Positions 25,945 to 36,620 of a stretch of DNA of 64,000 nt are shown here, piece after piece. Origin of the DNA: Prunella strophiata (lineage: Eukaryota; Chordata; Aves; Passeriformes; Prunellidae); NCBI GenBank assembly GCA_036583965.1, contig JAZBQD010000028.1:186001-250000 (forward strand), given 5' to 3'. The notes below the pieces were generated by a model. It did no database searches, was not told where the DNA came from, and was given only the letters and a program-made list of their open reading frames with translations. The translations under genes and the position numbers were made by a program. Numbering within the stretch: the first letter of the stretch is position 1; every line of letters starts with the position of its first letter.

Positions 25945-27597
25945 TTTCCTGAATATAAAATACTTTCTCTAAAATGACTGCTTTTGCCTTTCTATTCAGG
26001 GGCTGTTTATCAATGTCTGGCAGAAGCATTTTCATTATCAAATTCCAGCACATGATAATGTTGGCTCATCATGATGTCCTTTGGGTATTTTCTGACCATG
26101 TGATCAAACAAGGCATTTTTCCCAACTTGCCTCCTTTGATATCACAGGAGGTATCATTCTTTGGAGTCATATTCAAGGTTGCAAGTTAATGAAGAAAAGA
26201 ATTCAGGGTGCACAGCAGCACAGGTACCTTCATTTTGGCTTCAAGAATAAGATATTGCCTTCAACCAATTAAAATCAGGCAGTTCTCTCATTGTGTCTAT
26301 CACTGTCTTCTGTGTGCAGTTTCCCTCTTAGCTGAGGGGAAATTCTGTAAGGGAAAGCTTAGAAGAAAATCAAGACTTAGCTCAGTATCTACTCAGATCC
26401 TAATGAAAATCTACCTTAAGGTTAGTTTACTCACCAGAAATTCTCTTCCATTATATTTGCTTTCTGAAACTTTATACAGACTTCATTGTTGTCCTGATTC
26501 AGTAAAGTATATACACAGTTAAAGCTCTGGAGTAGCTCCACAGAGAAAAAAAAACCAGTCACAAAGCCATTAAGTTACTTTTGCTTTGTATCCATATGCG
26601 TTCTGATTTATAGTTCAAATGGTATCAGGAAGTCAAAATGAAAGAAAAGGGTTGACTGCTAAGCTAAATGTTGTAAAACAGTTTTCAATCCATCAAAGCT
26701 GTAAAAAGTGGCCCAACTTCCATTTTTCCAAAATTTCTGTGCTGATGTGATTCCAGTGTGTTCTTATCCATGCTGGCAAGTTTTGTAGTCCAAACCATGT
26801 GGAAATATGGGTGAAAGTAATTGGGTCTTTTATTTCACTATAGTGACTTTTTCTAACTAACCACAACAGAGTTCGTTGCTCCTTTTACCTAGGACTATGA
26901 TGAGAGCAATCCTAATAAGCCAAGCAGAACTTTAAAATTATAAACCTTCTTGTAGGGTTTTTATTCTGTGCACAGTACACACAGTAGAGGAACCCCTAAG
27001 TAATACTTGCTTCACATGGTAGACTTCCAGCAGCATAACTTCAAAGACAGGTTAAAAAAGAAAAAAGACAAAAAGAGAAAGAAAATAATTTGTCTTAAGA
27101 CACCTTTCCATCAACCATATTCTATTCAGGTTTTGCAGTGAAGAAGTGCATAATGCATTCATGGTTTGCAGTTCCTTGCTCTTTAAGAGGTAAATAGTTC
27201 ATAGCATTGTGTTGTTCGCAATGACTTGGAAGAAAAAAATGTTATTGGAAGAAAAAAAAAATCTATCCAGATTGCTCTTTGGCTTTAATTAAAAAATAAC
27301 ACCCAGAATATTACATGTCTCTCACTTCATAAGGGAAGTACCACACAGCACAAATTATTTCAACATTTTCTTGCACTTTGTGCAAGCAATTACTGTTTGA
27401 ATGTGTTTCTTTGCAAAGGACAAAAGCAGGAAAGTGTACTTCACTTAGAGACTTTCTTATATTATCCTAAAGCCCACCAAACATATGTTAAGGCTGCTTC
27501 TGTGTTTTGACTGTTACTGTCAGAATTTTGTTTAGAGAGAAATAAAATCTATATAGCTGGAAGAATATAATCAAGTTGTTGGTCTATCTATAAGGTG

Positions 27598-27674
27598 GCT
27601 CCTAAGGAGTCATAGGACCACACACATTGTCCTCCACTGGTATGGAGCTTTTTATGCGCATCTTTAAATTAGCT
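27598..27674 (+). repeat. Dispersed ~75-bp repeat, copy B
   Basis: This is a direct-orientation relative of 25871-25944. It shares GGAGTCATAGGACCA, the GTCCTC block and GCTTTTTATG-GCATCTTTAAA, with scattered substitutions and a few short indels. It lies 1.7 kb from copy A. Confidence 0.75.
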
Positions 27675-28658
27675 GGAAGGTCCAAAGTCAGGAACAGCTT
27701 TCAGTGGCTATTTTGATGAGTGCTCTGTGTTTTGCCAGTCTGAAAGAACCTGAGAAGTAAGCTGTGTGCATGGGAAGGACTGCTCAGGAGCCACTCACAG
27801 AGGTGTCTCTGTGAGCCACTTGGTTATTACTCAGTTACACTCAGAACATTCTTTGTCTCAGGAATTCCAAGTGAGGATATACCAAATCACTGGTGGTGTA
27901 ACTGAACAGATGAATAACTAGGTGATGGGATAAATTTGGGTCAGAAATTCTTTTGCATCCCTGTTATATTCAGATTTTAGTGAATTTCTCATACATAGCT
28001 TGTCTGCTGTGGAAATACACATCTGAGGATATGTATAAGATGTGCTTGCTATTATCTTATCCCACTTTTGATGTCCTGGGTGTCAGATTCTGTCCCTCTG
28101 GTTCTCAGTCTGTAAAATGAAAAAGGCTTCATTGAGCCTCAGTCTTAACATGTAGCCAGAAATTTTCTAAACAGCCCTGAATTTTTGGCTTTGTTGTCAT
28201 CTATTATCTCCAGTCTGAATTTTTGCTCTGTAGTAGAAAACAACTCTCAGAGATATGAAGGAGAGTTTTTTACATTTTTTTTCTGCAGGTATCAAGAAGG
28301 TGGGCTCTTATTCAAACAAAATCAATAGATGTACACCAATCTCATTAACTGTAGGAAGTATTAAAAATTGCAAATTACAGAGGACACAGGCAGACATCTT
28401 CAAAATATAATCCCATGTCAACTTCTTGTCAAACGAAATTGCAACAAATCCTGCATTGTGTGAGGCAATGTCTGAATCTGAACCAAATAAAATACTTGCT
28501 CATGCCCTTGGGAATTAATACTGCCAGGTTTTATGCCACTCCAATTAAAATACAGCTCACAAGCGATACTTTGGCCCAAAACCCATAAATTTGATTTCAG
28601 TACTGGTGCAGTACCTTATTCATCCTTCAGCACCAGGTTATTAATGAATAATGGATAT

Positions 28659-28706
28659 TTTATTTGTTATTTAGATAAAAAGTTTATTTGTTATTTAGAT
28701 AAAAAG
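28659..28706. repeat. 24-bp tandem duplication, two identical copies
   Basis: TTTATTTGTTATTTAGATAA plus AAAG is repeated back to back (28659-28682 and 28683-28706) without mismatch. Confidence 0.9.
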
Positions 28707-29630
28707 TTTTGTGTTTGCACCATGATGTTCTGCTGCTTGCTCAAGTTGTAAGAAGCTGCACACACTACATGAAATTAAATGAAAATTCAAATTACCAAGG
28801 TCTTTTGGCCTCTGCAAGAATGAACAGGAAATCTAAAGGGGGTAGAGCTTCTGGGGAGGCCTGCTTACAGTTGTTGGGCTTGGCAACAATTTTGGTGTCA
28901 CATAAGTAGATCAACAATTTCTCATCTAGAATCCAAAATTGAAATGTAGTTGCAGAGGCAATATTTCCATGTATTTTTTCCTCTGGCAATGAAGAAAATG
29001 GTGTCAACAATCTTCTCTCTGTCTCTTGTTAAGCCTACATGTGCACTTTTTGCCTGCATGCCATAAAGTCAGAAGAATGATATTAAAATGGATCTTAGAA
29101 ATGTTTTGTCTCCTTTTCTCATTGAACCGTCCATAAAAGTGTTAGTGAAGCTGTGTATACTGTTATTAAATCACTTATAGGTGTAGCCTACAAATTTAGG
29201 ATAATAAAGCAAGATTACTTTTTCAGAAACTCGTTAAACTTCACTGAATTGTATTATACATGCAATAATTCTAAGTCTTCTACTGCATAAGTGGAGAGGA
29301 GCAGTTTGTTCCTCTGTGGTTTAACAGTTTCTTTATTTTGATGTATCTAGTTTTGCAGCTGAGAAAGGAAGCTGCACATAATGCCTACGGGGCTTCTGAA
29401 AACCTGGAGTTTGCAGAAGATGCACTTCCAAAGTGAAATGGGGAAATGACTGGGTAATGAAACTGAGCCAGCATGGGCAGCAGTGTCAGGACACTGAGAT
29501 GTAAGACAGGGACAATTCTGGTGTATGGCAGCAGTTAGGTAGAAAACCCTGTTCTCCAGTTTGTGCTTGTCAATGCCTTCTGCCTGCTTGTGTTCACTGC
29601 CACCCCCTCACACACACACAGATGCAGCAC

Positions 29631-29925
29631 CCACAGCCACATGACACAATCCACTGGCACGATCCATTGGCAAAATACACTGGCACAATTCATTGGTACA
29701 ATCCATTGGCACAATGCACTGGCACTGGCATTGGTACAGTCCATTGGCACAATCATCCTGGGGACACAATCCATCAGCACAATCCATTGGCCAAAATCCA
29801 TCGGCACAATCTATCAACCCAATCCATCACACAATCATCCATCAGTACAATCATCCATTGGCACAATCTGTTGTTACAATCCATAGGCACAATCATCCAT
29901 CAGTACAATTCACTGGTGCAGCCCA
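29631..29925. repeat. Minisatellite with CACAATCCATTGG-type unit
   Basis: A loosely periodic array of 11-17 bp units is built on (G)GCACAATCCA(T/C)(T/C). Several units have an extra CATC. Because the unit is open in most frames, it yields open frames of 69-112 codons on both strands with repeated Ile-His-Trp or Asn-Pro-Leu-Ala patterns. These are by-products of the repeat, not genes. Confidence 0.9.
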
Positions 29926-31030
29926 GCCTCAGTGTGCTGTGCAGACAGGTTTACCACTGAAAATTTAGGACCCCTAAATTTAGAGCGACTTTGTGAGTGC
30001 AGAACTCCTCTAAGTTTGGCCCTATAATCCTTTGGGCTTTAATTTTGTCTGATGGGGTTAATGATGTTTTTTTCAACCCAGATTTTGAATTAGTCCTTGT
30101 GGCAGGAACTATCTTTAACAAAGTTCCACTGTCAGCAAAAATGCTGAGATGCCTCTTCATTAGATGTGATGAGTAACATACACACAATGCAAATTTTCAA
30201 AATTTCTCTCCCCTTCAGCCAAGGGAGAGCATTCTCTCCCATGTTTTTTTATCTTTTCATAGAATGTGCTGAGTTGGAAGGGACCTGTCAGGATCATAGC
30301 AATAAAAGCTAGAAGATCTGCGTAGTAACTCAAAAGTGTCACATAAAGAGCTGCATGAAGTTATTCTTGCAAATGTCATTCCAAAAATAAGACTGTATGC
30401 TTTCTTCAAATAGATACCTTATATATACACTTCTTGCTTGTGCAAGTTCTCATCCTCTTTCTTCAGAGCAAAGTCCTCAAAATCTCTGGCATTGAGGAGC
30501 ACAGCCTGGTCCTCTTCAGTACTCAACAAGGCACAGCTTGAGAGGATTCACCTCTGCCTGTGCTCCAGGGTAGAAGGATGTGAGCCAGATCCTTGCTCAA
30601 AGGAGTGTGTGAGTCCACAGACAGGCATCCCTCACACCTTCTCAGGAATCTGATTCATCACAACTAACAATTCTAATAGCTTTGAAATAGGCTTGTGTCC
30701 CTGGCTGCACCATACCACTTTCCCAGGCCCAAGCAAAGAGAAGTGGGGTTAAAATGCTGTTCTGTAGAGAAGGACTTTTCTGTTTCTGTTCCTATCTGGC
30801 CCACATACTCTGCAGGGTCTGGTCTTACATAAAGTTTAGAGTTTTCTCCTCTTGGAGACAGGTAATACCAGTATTTCCTGGATCTTGTTCAACCATCTAC
30901 TGCAATACAGCTTTTGCTAAACTTCCTTGTGTTATTGCAGAAATTTCTGGGGTGAGAAATACTGATTATAGTTAATCTGTGTTACTTTATGTTGTTGAAT
31001 TTTTGTTCTTGACTGTATGCAAAAATTAGT
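29926..31030. other. Non-coding spacer with a CR1 scrap
   Basis: Apart from the CR1 fragment at 30257-30300, nothing is recognisable. Open frames of 60-78 codons have no support. Confidence 0.5.
30257..30300 (-). mobile_element. CR1 LINE 3'-end fragment
   Basis: The string CATAGAATGTGCTGAGTTGG followed by AAGGGACCTGTCAGGATCAT is the reverse complement of the typical CR1 3' terminus (host advice from memory: ...CCTTCCAACTCAG...ATTCT). Only about 44 bases are recognisable, so this is a short relic. Confidence 0.6.
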
Positions 31031-31033
31031 ACC

Positions 31034-31135
31034 ATGATGTGTCATGAGCTGCTAGCCTGTTGGCGGTGGAGCGAGAGGCAGCGGTGCTGTGACCTTCCAG
31101 AAGTGTCTCCAGAAATGGAGTTGCTCGGTGTCACA

Positions 31136-31188
<53 letters not shown>

Positions 31189-31735
31189 ACTCCAGCACAC
31201 ACTTCTGGTAGCTCTTGTAGAATCTCCGATGACAAAGAAATGGGAAGGGTCTTTGTATGGAGTTCCGAGGAGGAGGTTTATTCCAGCCATGCACAAAGGG
31301 GTCCAAGGACAAAGACAAAAGAACAGTGGAGAGTCAGGTTTAAATATGGGGGACGGGGGGGGATGAAGCAGAGCAACAGGGACAATGGGCTGAGAGCCGT
31401 AGAGAGGTGGGACAAGGGTGACAGCCAATAGGGTAAAGGGGGAGGCACACTGTGGCAATATGGAGCCAATGGGTAAGCAGGGAAGGGAGAACATTCTAGG
31501 GGATATACATATAAGGAAAAAGGGGTGGAGAGGCCAACAGGCCAACCAGGGAGGCAGAACTGGGGTATATTTGCATACACAACAAAGCATCCTGGGAGAG
31601 GGCTCTGCCTCAGTTGCCTTGGACCAAGGAGATTTTTTCCAACTTGGGGTCTGTACCTCCATAATGGACCCTTTTTGTGTAGGCCCACCAGCCTCCACAA
31701 TGTTGTCTGGAGTACGACTCACTACTGAGCTAACC
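31034..31735 (-). mobile_element. Solo LTR, minus orientation, family A (second copy, most complete)
   Basis: On the minus strand the order is a U3 with ATTGG boxes (around 31421 and 31467), a TATA-like ATATTTAAACC near 31343, the poly-A signal GGAATAAACC near 31277, and a downstream part rich in CTTTGTC. A (CA)24 microsatellite lies inside that last part. The region around 31190-31290 matches the LTR at 46.2 kb (GGAACTC, then TTTCTTTG in step) and the 5.1-kb LTR. A 239-codon minus-strand open frame (31042-31761) runs through the whole LTR and contains the microsatellite as Cys-Val repeats. It is judged spurious. Ends are approximate and no clear target duplication was found. Confidence 0.65.
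31138..31185. repeat. (CA)24 microsatellite inside an LTR
   Basis: There are 48 bases of uninterrupted CA repeat. It sits in the R/U5-side portion of the minus-strand LTR, so the repeat expanded after or within that element. Confidence 0.95.
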
Positions 31736-32340
31736 TGCTTTGACAGCTTTTTCAAATACACTTAAATAGAATTACATTTATGGGGGATTTCTCATTTTCT
31801 TGTAGAGGTTTGTCCTCATTCATGTCAACGTCATGCAAAATATCAAGAGCGATTATTCAGCCCTTGCTAAAACCTTCAGGAAGGTCATTGGTCATCCAAA
31901 GCAGCCATACAGGAAAACACACAAACATGTTGTCACTAAGCCTTAGGGAATAATGTGCTATAGGAATCTACAAAGTCTACACAGCCTATTTTACTGTACA
32001 TAAGCACTACCTTTCAGTAGCCTCAATTCCCTTGCATCTGTTTGCTTCATGATTATAGTCTTCTGGGCTTAGAGTTCTGCCATTCTCCTTCACTACTCAG
32101 TTGTTTTAAGCAATCTCAATGCTAAAGCTTTTTTTTCTTGTGTTTTTCTTTGAGAATGGACTTTTGCTGCATAGGATGAAAAGCATTCCTAGAGCAAATC
32201 TGTGCATATGGACGTCTAAACTTTGGGTTTTGTGATTGTTCATACCACTGACATTTCATTCTGTTTGACTTTAGGGAAATTCTATTTAGAATATAATAGG
32301 AGAGTGAGAAAATCAATTCCTAAAATAAAATATGGTAGTC
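31736..32340. other. Non-coding spacer
   Basis: There is no gene or repeat I can name. It lies between two minus-strand LTRs and could hold decayed flanking sequence. Confidence 0.45.
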
Positions 32341-32650
32341 TGTTGTCACTGTAGGACATGAAACGACGTGGACAGCAGCTCTATCCAAGACAAAAATAGC
32401 ATTTATTAATTTCTGACTACAATTTATAGATCTCTGAAGTGCCATTGGAGGGTGACAGTGCCATCTCCTCAATGCCACTGGGCAACCCAACAGTCCATCA
32501 AGTTGCTCGTCCCCCATAAAAGAATGCAAACAATAACTTATTTACATAAAGTGTGTGAGAAAGTTCTGTACAAGAATGTAAACATCAGAAGGCTTTAGAG
32601 AAACTTGAAAAATCAGGGCGACAGTCTGTCTTAGTACATAACACATTAAT
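32341..32650 (-). mobile_element. Probable solo LTR, minus orientation, second family
   Basis: On the minus strand, CTATAAATTGTAG (TATA box, near 32430) is followed about 25 bases later by AATTAATAAATGC (poly-A signal near 32405), and then by a short tail ending ...GTGACAACA at 32341. This is a compact LTR core. Upstream there is GGGGGACGAGC and a 3' part ending near TTATGTACTAAG. The outer boundary is uncertain (about 32630-32650). Open frames of 64-69 codons across it are ignored. Confidence 0.55.
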
Positions 32651-33471
32651 ATTGTTAGTAACAATAATCCTAACAACCATGCTATTGCACAATTAGATTC
32701 CAAACTTCCTGATTTTAAAACAGTTACATAGCTGAAAGTCAAGAAAGTACAAAATTGTTGGGGAGTTTTCTCTCAGCCAGGATGAAATTAAGCGGGTTAC
32801 TCTGAGAGCTGGTTGAAACCATAAGTTTAATTAATTAATAGTTCAGGGCACAAGACTTCTGATAAAGCAGACTCTTTGTGAAAAAGAAAAAGAAAATTAT
32901 TTTCCCAAGAAAGCCCTAGTTGCTTTTAATGGGTTTTGCTCCTGCTGCCTTGCTCACCCTTACCTGATTTCCTAATTAGACTACATGTCATCAAGGGATG
33001 ATCAAGACTCCTTGTACATGGAGTCCCTGCAGAGACTGTCTGACTGCCTTAGGCTGGAAGTTTTCAAAACCAGTAAGAAATAGTGCAATAAAATAGATTG
33101 GAGCTCAGGAGAAAACAAAATTAATGAACACAAAAGGAACATGGATTTTTAAGCCATTTAGGTACTAAGATGTGGCTATAATTGTAATATTTTATTAACA
33201 TTCTTACTATACAGTGAATTTTCTTTCTTCATCATCTTTAAAGATACCTGTCTGTGTTCATTAAAGAAAACAGACAAGTCTTTTACCTGCCAAATCTGTA
33301 AAGTTTTATGAAACCAAGAAAGGTTTGGCTGATTTGAATCAAGTACAGAACATATACAGCTTAGATGGCCCAAAAATACAATGAGAGTGAAAAGGAGAAA
33401 AGGAAAATCCATAACAGCACTCTGGGACTCCAAATCCCAAGGTGTCCTGCTTCATCAGTTTAGGCGGGATG
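32651..33471. other. Non-coding spacer before the provirus
   Basis: No gene is recognised. The six bases next to the provirus (GGGATG, 33466-33471) are the likely left target-site copy. Confidence 0.5.
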
Positions 33472-33580
33472 TGTAGGAGTGTGCCCCCTATTGGCGGAGT
33501 AATAAAACTGTCCTTTGTCTCCTCAAAAAGGAAAAGGCCCAGAAGCTTAAAAGATCTGGCTCAAAGCGAAAAATAATACA
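33472..33580 (+). mobile_element. 5' LTR with 319-bp internal deletion
   Basis: It starts TGTAGGAGTGTGCCCCC and ends GAAAAATAATACA. Compared with the 428-bp 3' LTR it lacks everything from 37919 to 38237. The junction is at about 33545, where CCCAGAAG runs straight into CTTAAAAG; the two sides share AG. The deletion removes the counterparts of the TATA box (38081) and of the ATTAAA signal (38134), so this LTR cannot drive the provirus in the normal way. Confidence 0.93.
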
Positions 33581-33582
33581 TG

Positions 33583-33600
33583 TGGCAGCCTGAACAGCAT
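33583..33600 (+). promoter_or_regulatory. Degenerate primer-binding site, tRNA-Lys-like
   Basis: Two bases after the 5' LTR lies TGGCAGCCTGAACAGCAT. It resembles a tRNA-Lys primer-binding site (TGGCGCCCGAACAG, from memory) with an inserted A and one substitution. Its position is right for a PBS. Assignment to a lysine tRNA is an inference. Confidence 0.55.
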
Positions 33601-33958
33601 GGATTCTCATATTGAAAGACACAGTTTGGGAATTTTGATTGGCCCTTGATCAAATAGGACTTTTTCCCTGGTCCAGTGTTTTGGAGTTTTTCAGGCCTGC
33701 GGCTTGGGTTTTGGGCGCTCAAAAGCCAGGTAAAAGGGGATCTGTGACCAGAGAGGGAGTCTCAGATCCAAAGCCCCACAGCCGGTGAAAGGGGGCTGGA
33801 ACCGGATCGGGCTGGAAGACGTGCTGCGAGTTCAAAGAACCTCTGCAAACACAGTGGGGAGTGGCTGAGCCACGGAAGAGACAAAGCTGCTTTTCCAGGA
33901 GTTTCAAAAAAGACCAGGAGGAACAGCTTTGAAACCCATCCTTTGGTGGGTAAGAAAC
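33601..33958 (+). other. Provirus leader between PBS and gag
   Basis: This is non-coding retroviral leader. It would hold the splice donor and packaging signal of an intact element; GGTAAAAG near 33730 and GGTAAGAA near 33950 are possible donors. The open frames on the opposite strand (33719-33982) are not credible. Confidence 0.5.
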
Positions 33959-35440
33959 ATGGGACTTAAGCTGTCTAGACAAGAGCAGGATCTCTTCTTT
34001 TATTTGAACTATAAGTTAGAGATTCAATATGTAAAATTTAGCAAGAAACAACTTTAAAAACTCATAAAATGGGTTTTCGCAGAATTCCTGAACCAAAAAA
34101 ACATCAGAGACTCTCACTTTAGAGTTCTGGGATACTGTTGGATTAAAATTATATAATATGCAGAAAAATAAGAAGCAAAGCCTAAAGCTGCGTCCAATAT
34201 TTAGACCAGTGTTGCAATTTGTAACTTTAGAAAGTGAAAAAGAAGCAAAGAACAGCCAGAGACCATGAAGCAGAGAGGGAAAAGAACATAGGCTGCTAAA
34301 AAAGGAAAAGAGGGGAGACAGAAAATCCAAAAACACCACAAACTCTGCTACAACCCAAACCGAGAGGTTAAAACCTCGGGAGAGCAGCCACAAGGTAGCC
34401 AGACCAGGTGGCCCAACTCCAGCTTCTCCACAAGCCTCGGGGAAAAAAATGAACAGATTTGCTCTGGCCAGGCTAGTCTGAACCCTTTTTCCTCCCACGC
34501 CTCTAACCTGATAAATGTCCCTCAATCTCCTCTCAAAAGTAGCCTCAGATGCACAAAATCCGTGAATTTTGGCAGTAAAACCAGAAAAAGCAGAGCCGAC
34601 TCCATGCTCTGTGATTTTACCACTGCACGTGGCGGGCGCCATGTTCCAGAGCTGCGAAGTTCTCTCCTTCGTGGGCGGGTCCCAGCCTCGGGCTCCCAGG
34701 GCTCCCTGACGTCACTCAGCTCCTGCCCGTCAGACGCAGGCCACGCCCCTTTCAGTGGGCCGGGCCACGGTCCCTCCTCCCTGCCCCTGCGCCCCGCCCC
34801 CTCCCCGGGACGGCACGCCCACAGCCTGCCCAGCGTGGGAACCGGATGTGACCTACCGGAAAAGACGCTGCCCAAGATGGCCGCGCCCACATTGGGGGAA
34901 GTGCCGGAGCCAATTCCAAACAATCAATACACTCACACATCCCAGAGTAGCCTCTCAAAATCGGAGGATGAATTTTATACACCGGAAAGAACAGATATCT
35001 GGCAGAGAGTAAGAAAGGAGGCAGTCCAGGAAGGAGAATGGAACATAGCTTCAAAACTAAAAGTCTTTCCGGTGAAATATACAGCTGCTGTAAGGTCACA
35101 CTGGGAACAAGTCAGCTTCACAGAATTAAAATAAATTTGCAAAACCTCTCGCTTATATGAGAGAGATTCAGCATATTTCAGAGGTTTGTTACAAGCTACC
35201 TTTGCAGCAGATGTATTTACACCTCATGATCTAAAACAATTTTTTACATCATTACTTTCACCAACAGAGTATTCTCTGTGGGAACTGGCATGGAAATGAT
35301 TATTAAACAACCTTTTAAGAGGTTATGCAGGAAACCCCAGCCACTGCAAATATAACTATAGACCAACTTGCAGGGGAAGGAGCCCACACAGAGCCACTAA
35401 CACACGCAAGGACACTTAACATAAAAATCCTTCAGGATAT
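33959..35440 (+). pseudogene. gag: gag remnant (matrix, proline-rich region, part of capsid)
   Basis: A start at 33959 gives MGLKLSRQEQ, with the N-terminal Met-Gly of a myristoylated matrix protein. The matrix part is then broken by several stops. An open stretch from 34562 to 35134 covers a Pro/Ser/Gly-rich, GC-rich part and then the sequence DIWQRVRKEAVQEGEW, where capsid should begin. Capsid continues in another frame up to WELAWK, followed by TGA at 35297. A last piece, NITIDQLAGEG (near 35347), is in yet another frame. Sequence typical of capsid is lost after about 35440. No nucleocapsid zinc knuckle (CX2CX4HX4C) was found. The product would be non-functional. A 208-codon antisense open frame (34016-34642) is a shadow. 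Confidence 0.85.
34625..34905 (+). other. CpG-rich block inside the gag frame, promoter-like motifs
   Basis: This block is far richer in G+C and CpG than anything else in the window. It contains TGACGTCA (34708-34715, a full CRE), GGGCGGG (34673-34679) and CCCCGCCCC (34792-34800, GC boxes), ACCGGATGTGA (34841, ETS-like) and AAGATGGCCGC (34875-34885, YY1-like). The gag-sense frame is open through it and joins capsid in frame, so the simplest view is a GC-rich proline-rich part of gag. A captured host CpG island is the alternative. Either way it could act as an internal promoter. Confidence 0.6.
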
Positions 35441-36620
35441 CTGGGATAGCAGCAAAGGACCAAGCATCAATGCAGGAAACAACAGATCAGGTCATCTCAG
35501 CAGTGGAAAATGCAGGACTCACTGTAGCAAAAGGAAAAATACAGACACTTCCTCCCTGGAAATACTTAGGATACAGAATCACAGAACAAACAGTAACTTC
35601 GCAACGACTCCAACTAAAGACAAATCCAAAACCACTAAATTAAGTGCAGCAGCTAGTAGGGACTCTGAACTGGCTTCGTCCACTACTAGGCATTTCAAAC
35701 AAGGACTTAGCTCCTTTGTCAGATCTGTTGAAGGGAGATACAGCTTTAAACTCGCCACAAGAATTCAACAAAGAAGCACAAAATGCTTTAGATAAGGTGA
35801 TGTGAGCCATCCAATCACGCCAAACCCATCGGTATAATCCTAACTTATCTTTTTTGTTTGCAGTTTTAGGAGAAAACCCACAGCTCCATGGTTTGATATT
35901 CCAGTGGGATCTAGAGAAGGACCACCTGATAATCTTAGAATGGGTTTTCCTTTCACCTCAGCTGGGTAAAACTATAACAACTTGCCCTGAAATTACATAG
36001 CAATTAATTATTAAGGCTAGATCACAAATGTTTTCCCTTGCAGAAAAGGATTTTGCAGAAATCTTTCTGCCTGTCACATCCATCTATTTGGAATGGTTAA
36101 TTCAATTTTTGGAGGTTATGCAATTTGCCCTAGAGAATTTTTCAGGAAAGATTTCAGTCAATTGTCCCAAACATGAGCTACTAAGTTCATCTTTAAAGCT
36201 AATTCACAAGCCTTTAAAAAGTCATAGACCCCTGGATGCAATCACATTTTTTACAGACGGTTCCGGGAAGTCGAAAAAATCTGTGATTGCTTGGCAAAAT
36301 CCAGAGACAAAAAACTGAGAATCAGGTAGACGGTTCAGCACAGATAACCAAGTTAGCAGCCGTCGTACGGGCATTTTCAAAATTCACATTTCCTTTAAAT
36401 CTGGTAACAGATTAATTCTGTGTTGCAGGTGTTGTAGACAGAGCCGAAGGGTCTCTGCTAAAAGAGGTTTCCAATGATCAGCTATATGGTTTGCTCAAGA
36501 AATTAATTTTCCTTCTTTCCATTCAACAGGAACCTTACTTTGTAATGCATATTCATTCACATTCTTCAGCTTTCAGGTTTCTTAGCAGAAGGCAATGCCA
36601 TGGCTGATTTGTTAACCATG
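35441..36620 (+). pseudogene. pol: pol remnant: RT C-terminal half and RNase H
   Basis: The pol reading frame appears directly after capsid. It includes PPWKYLGYRI near 35550 (RT palm/thumb), WLRPLLGIS near 35675, and the connection region up to FTDGSGKS near 36250, which holds the first catalytic Asp of RNase H. The YxDD-box part of RT, the fingers, protease and nucleocapsid are missing, so a deletion joined gag capsid to mid-RT near 35440. In-frame stops are present, for example after KVM near 35802, at ITTCPEIT near 35998, and in LVTD-stop near 36413. The 36028-36318 piece is the longest clean part. It cannot make an active enzyme. Confidence 0.87.

Larger units (their letters stand above)
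16166..29630. other. Long non-coding stretch
   Basis: No gene is recognised. Simple repeats noted are AGATTATT-like units (16841-16885), (GATT)n (19416-19454), a CT-rich tract running into T (22625-22663) and a short TA run near 22874. There is a duplicated 24-bp unit at 28659-28706 and a pair of similar ~75-bp segments at 25871-25944 and 27598-27674. Open frames up to 116 codons show no domain or splice context I can support. Confidence 0.5.

Noticed and set aside
29631..29925. Possible CRISPR-like array
   Set aside because: Units are 11-17 bp, irregular, with no constant repeat and unique spacers; the genome is avian.
29535..29968. Repetitive open frames that look like a repeat protein
   Set aside because: They are produced by a minisatellite and occur on both strands in several frames.
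31042..31761. 239-codon minus-strand open frame, the longest in the window
   Set aside because: It spans a solo LTR including TATA, AATAAA and a (CA)24 run read as Cys-Val repeats; nothing in it resembles a protein domain.
34016..34642. 208-codon minus-strand open frame
   Set aside because: It is antisense to the gag matrix region, whose sense-strand identity is clear from the MGLKLSRQEQ start and position.
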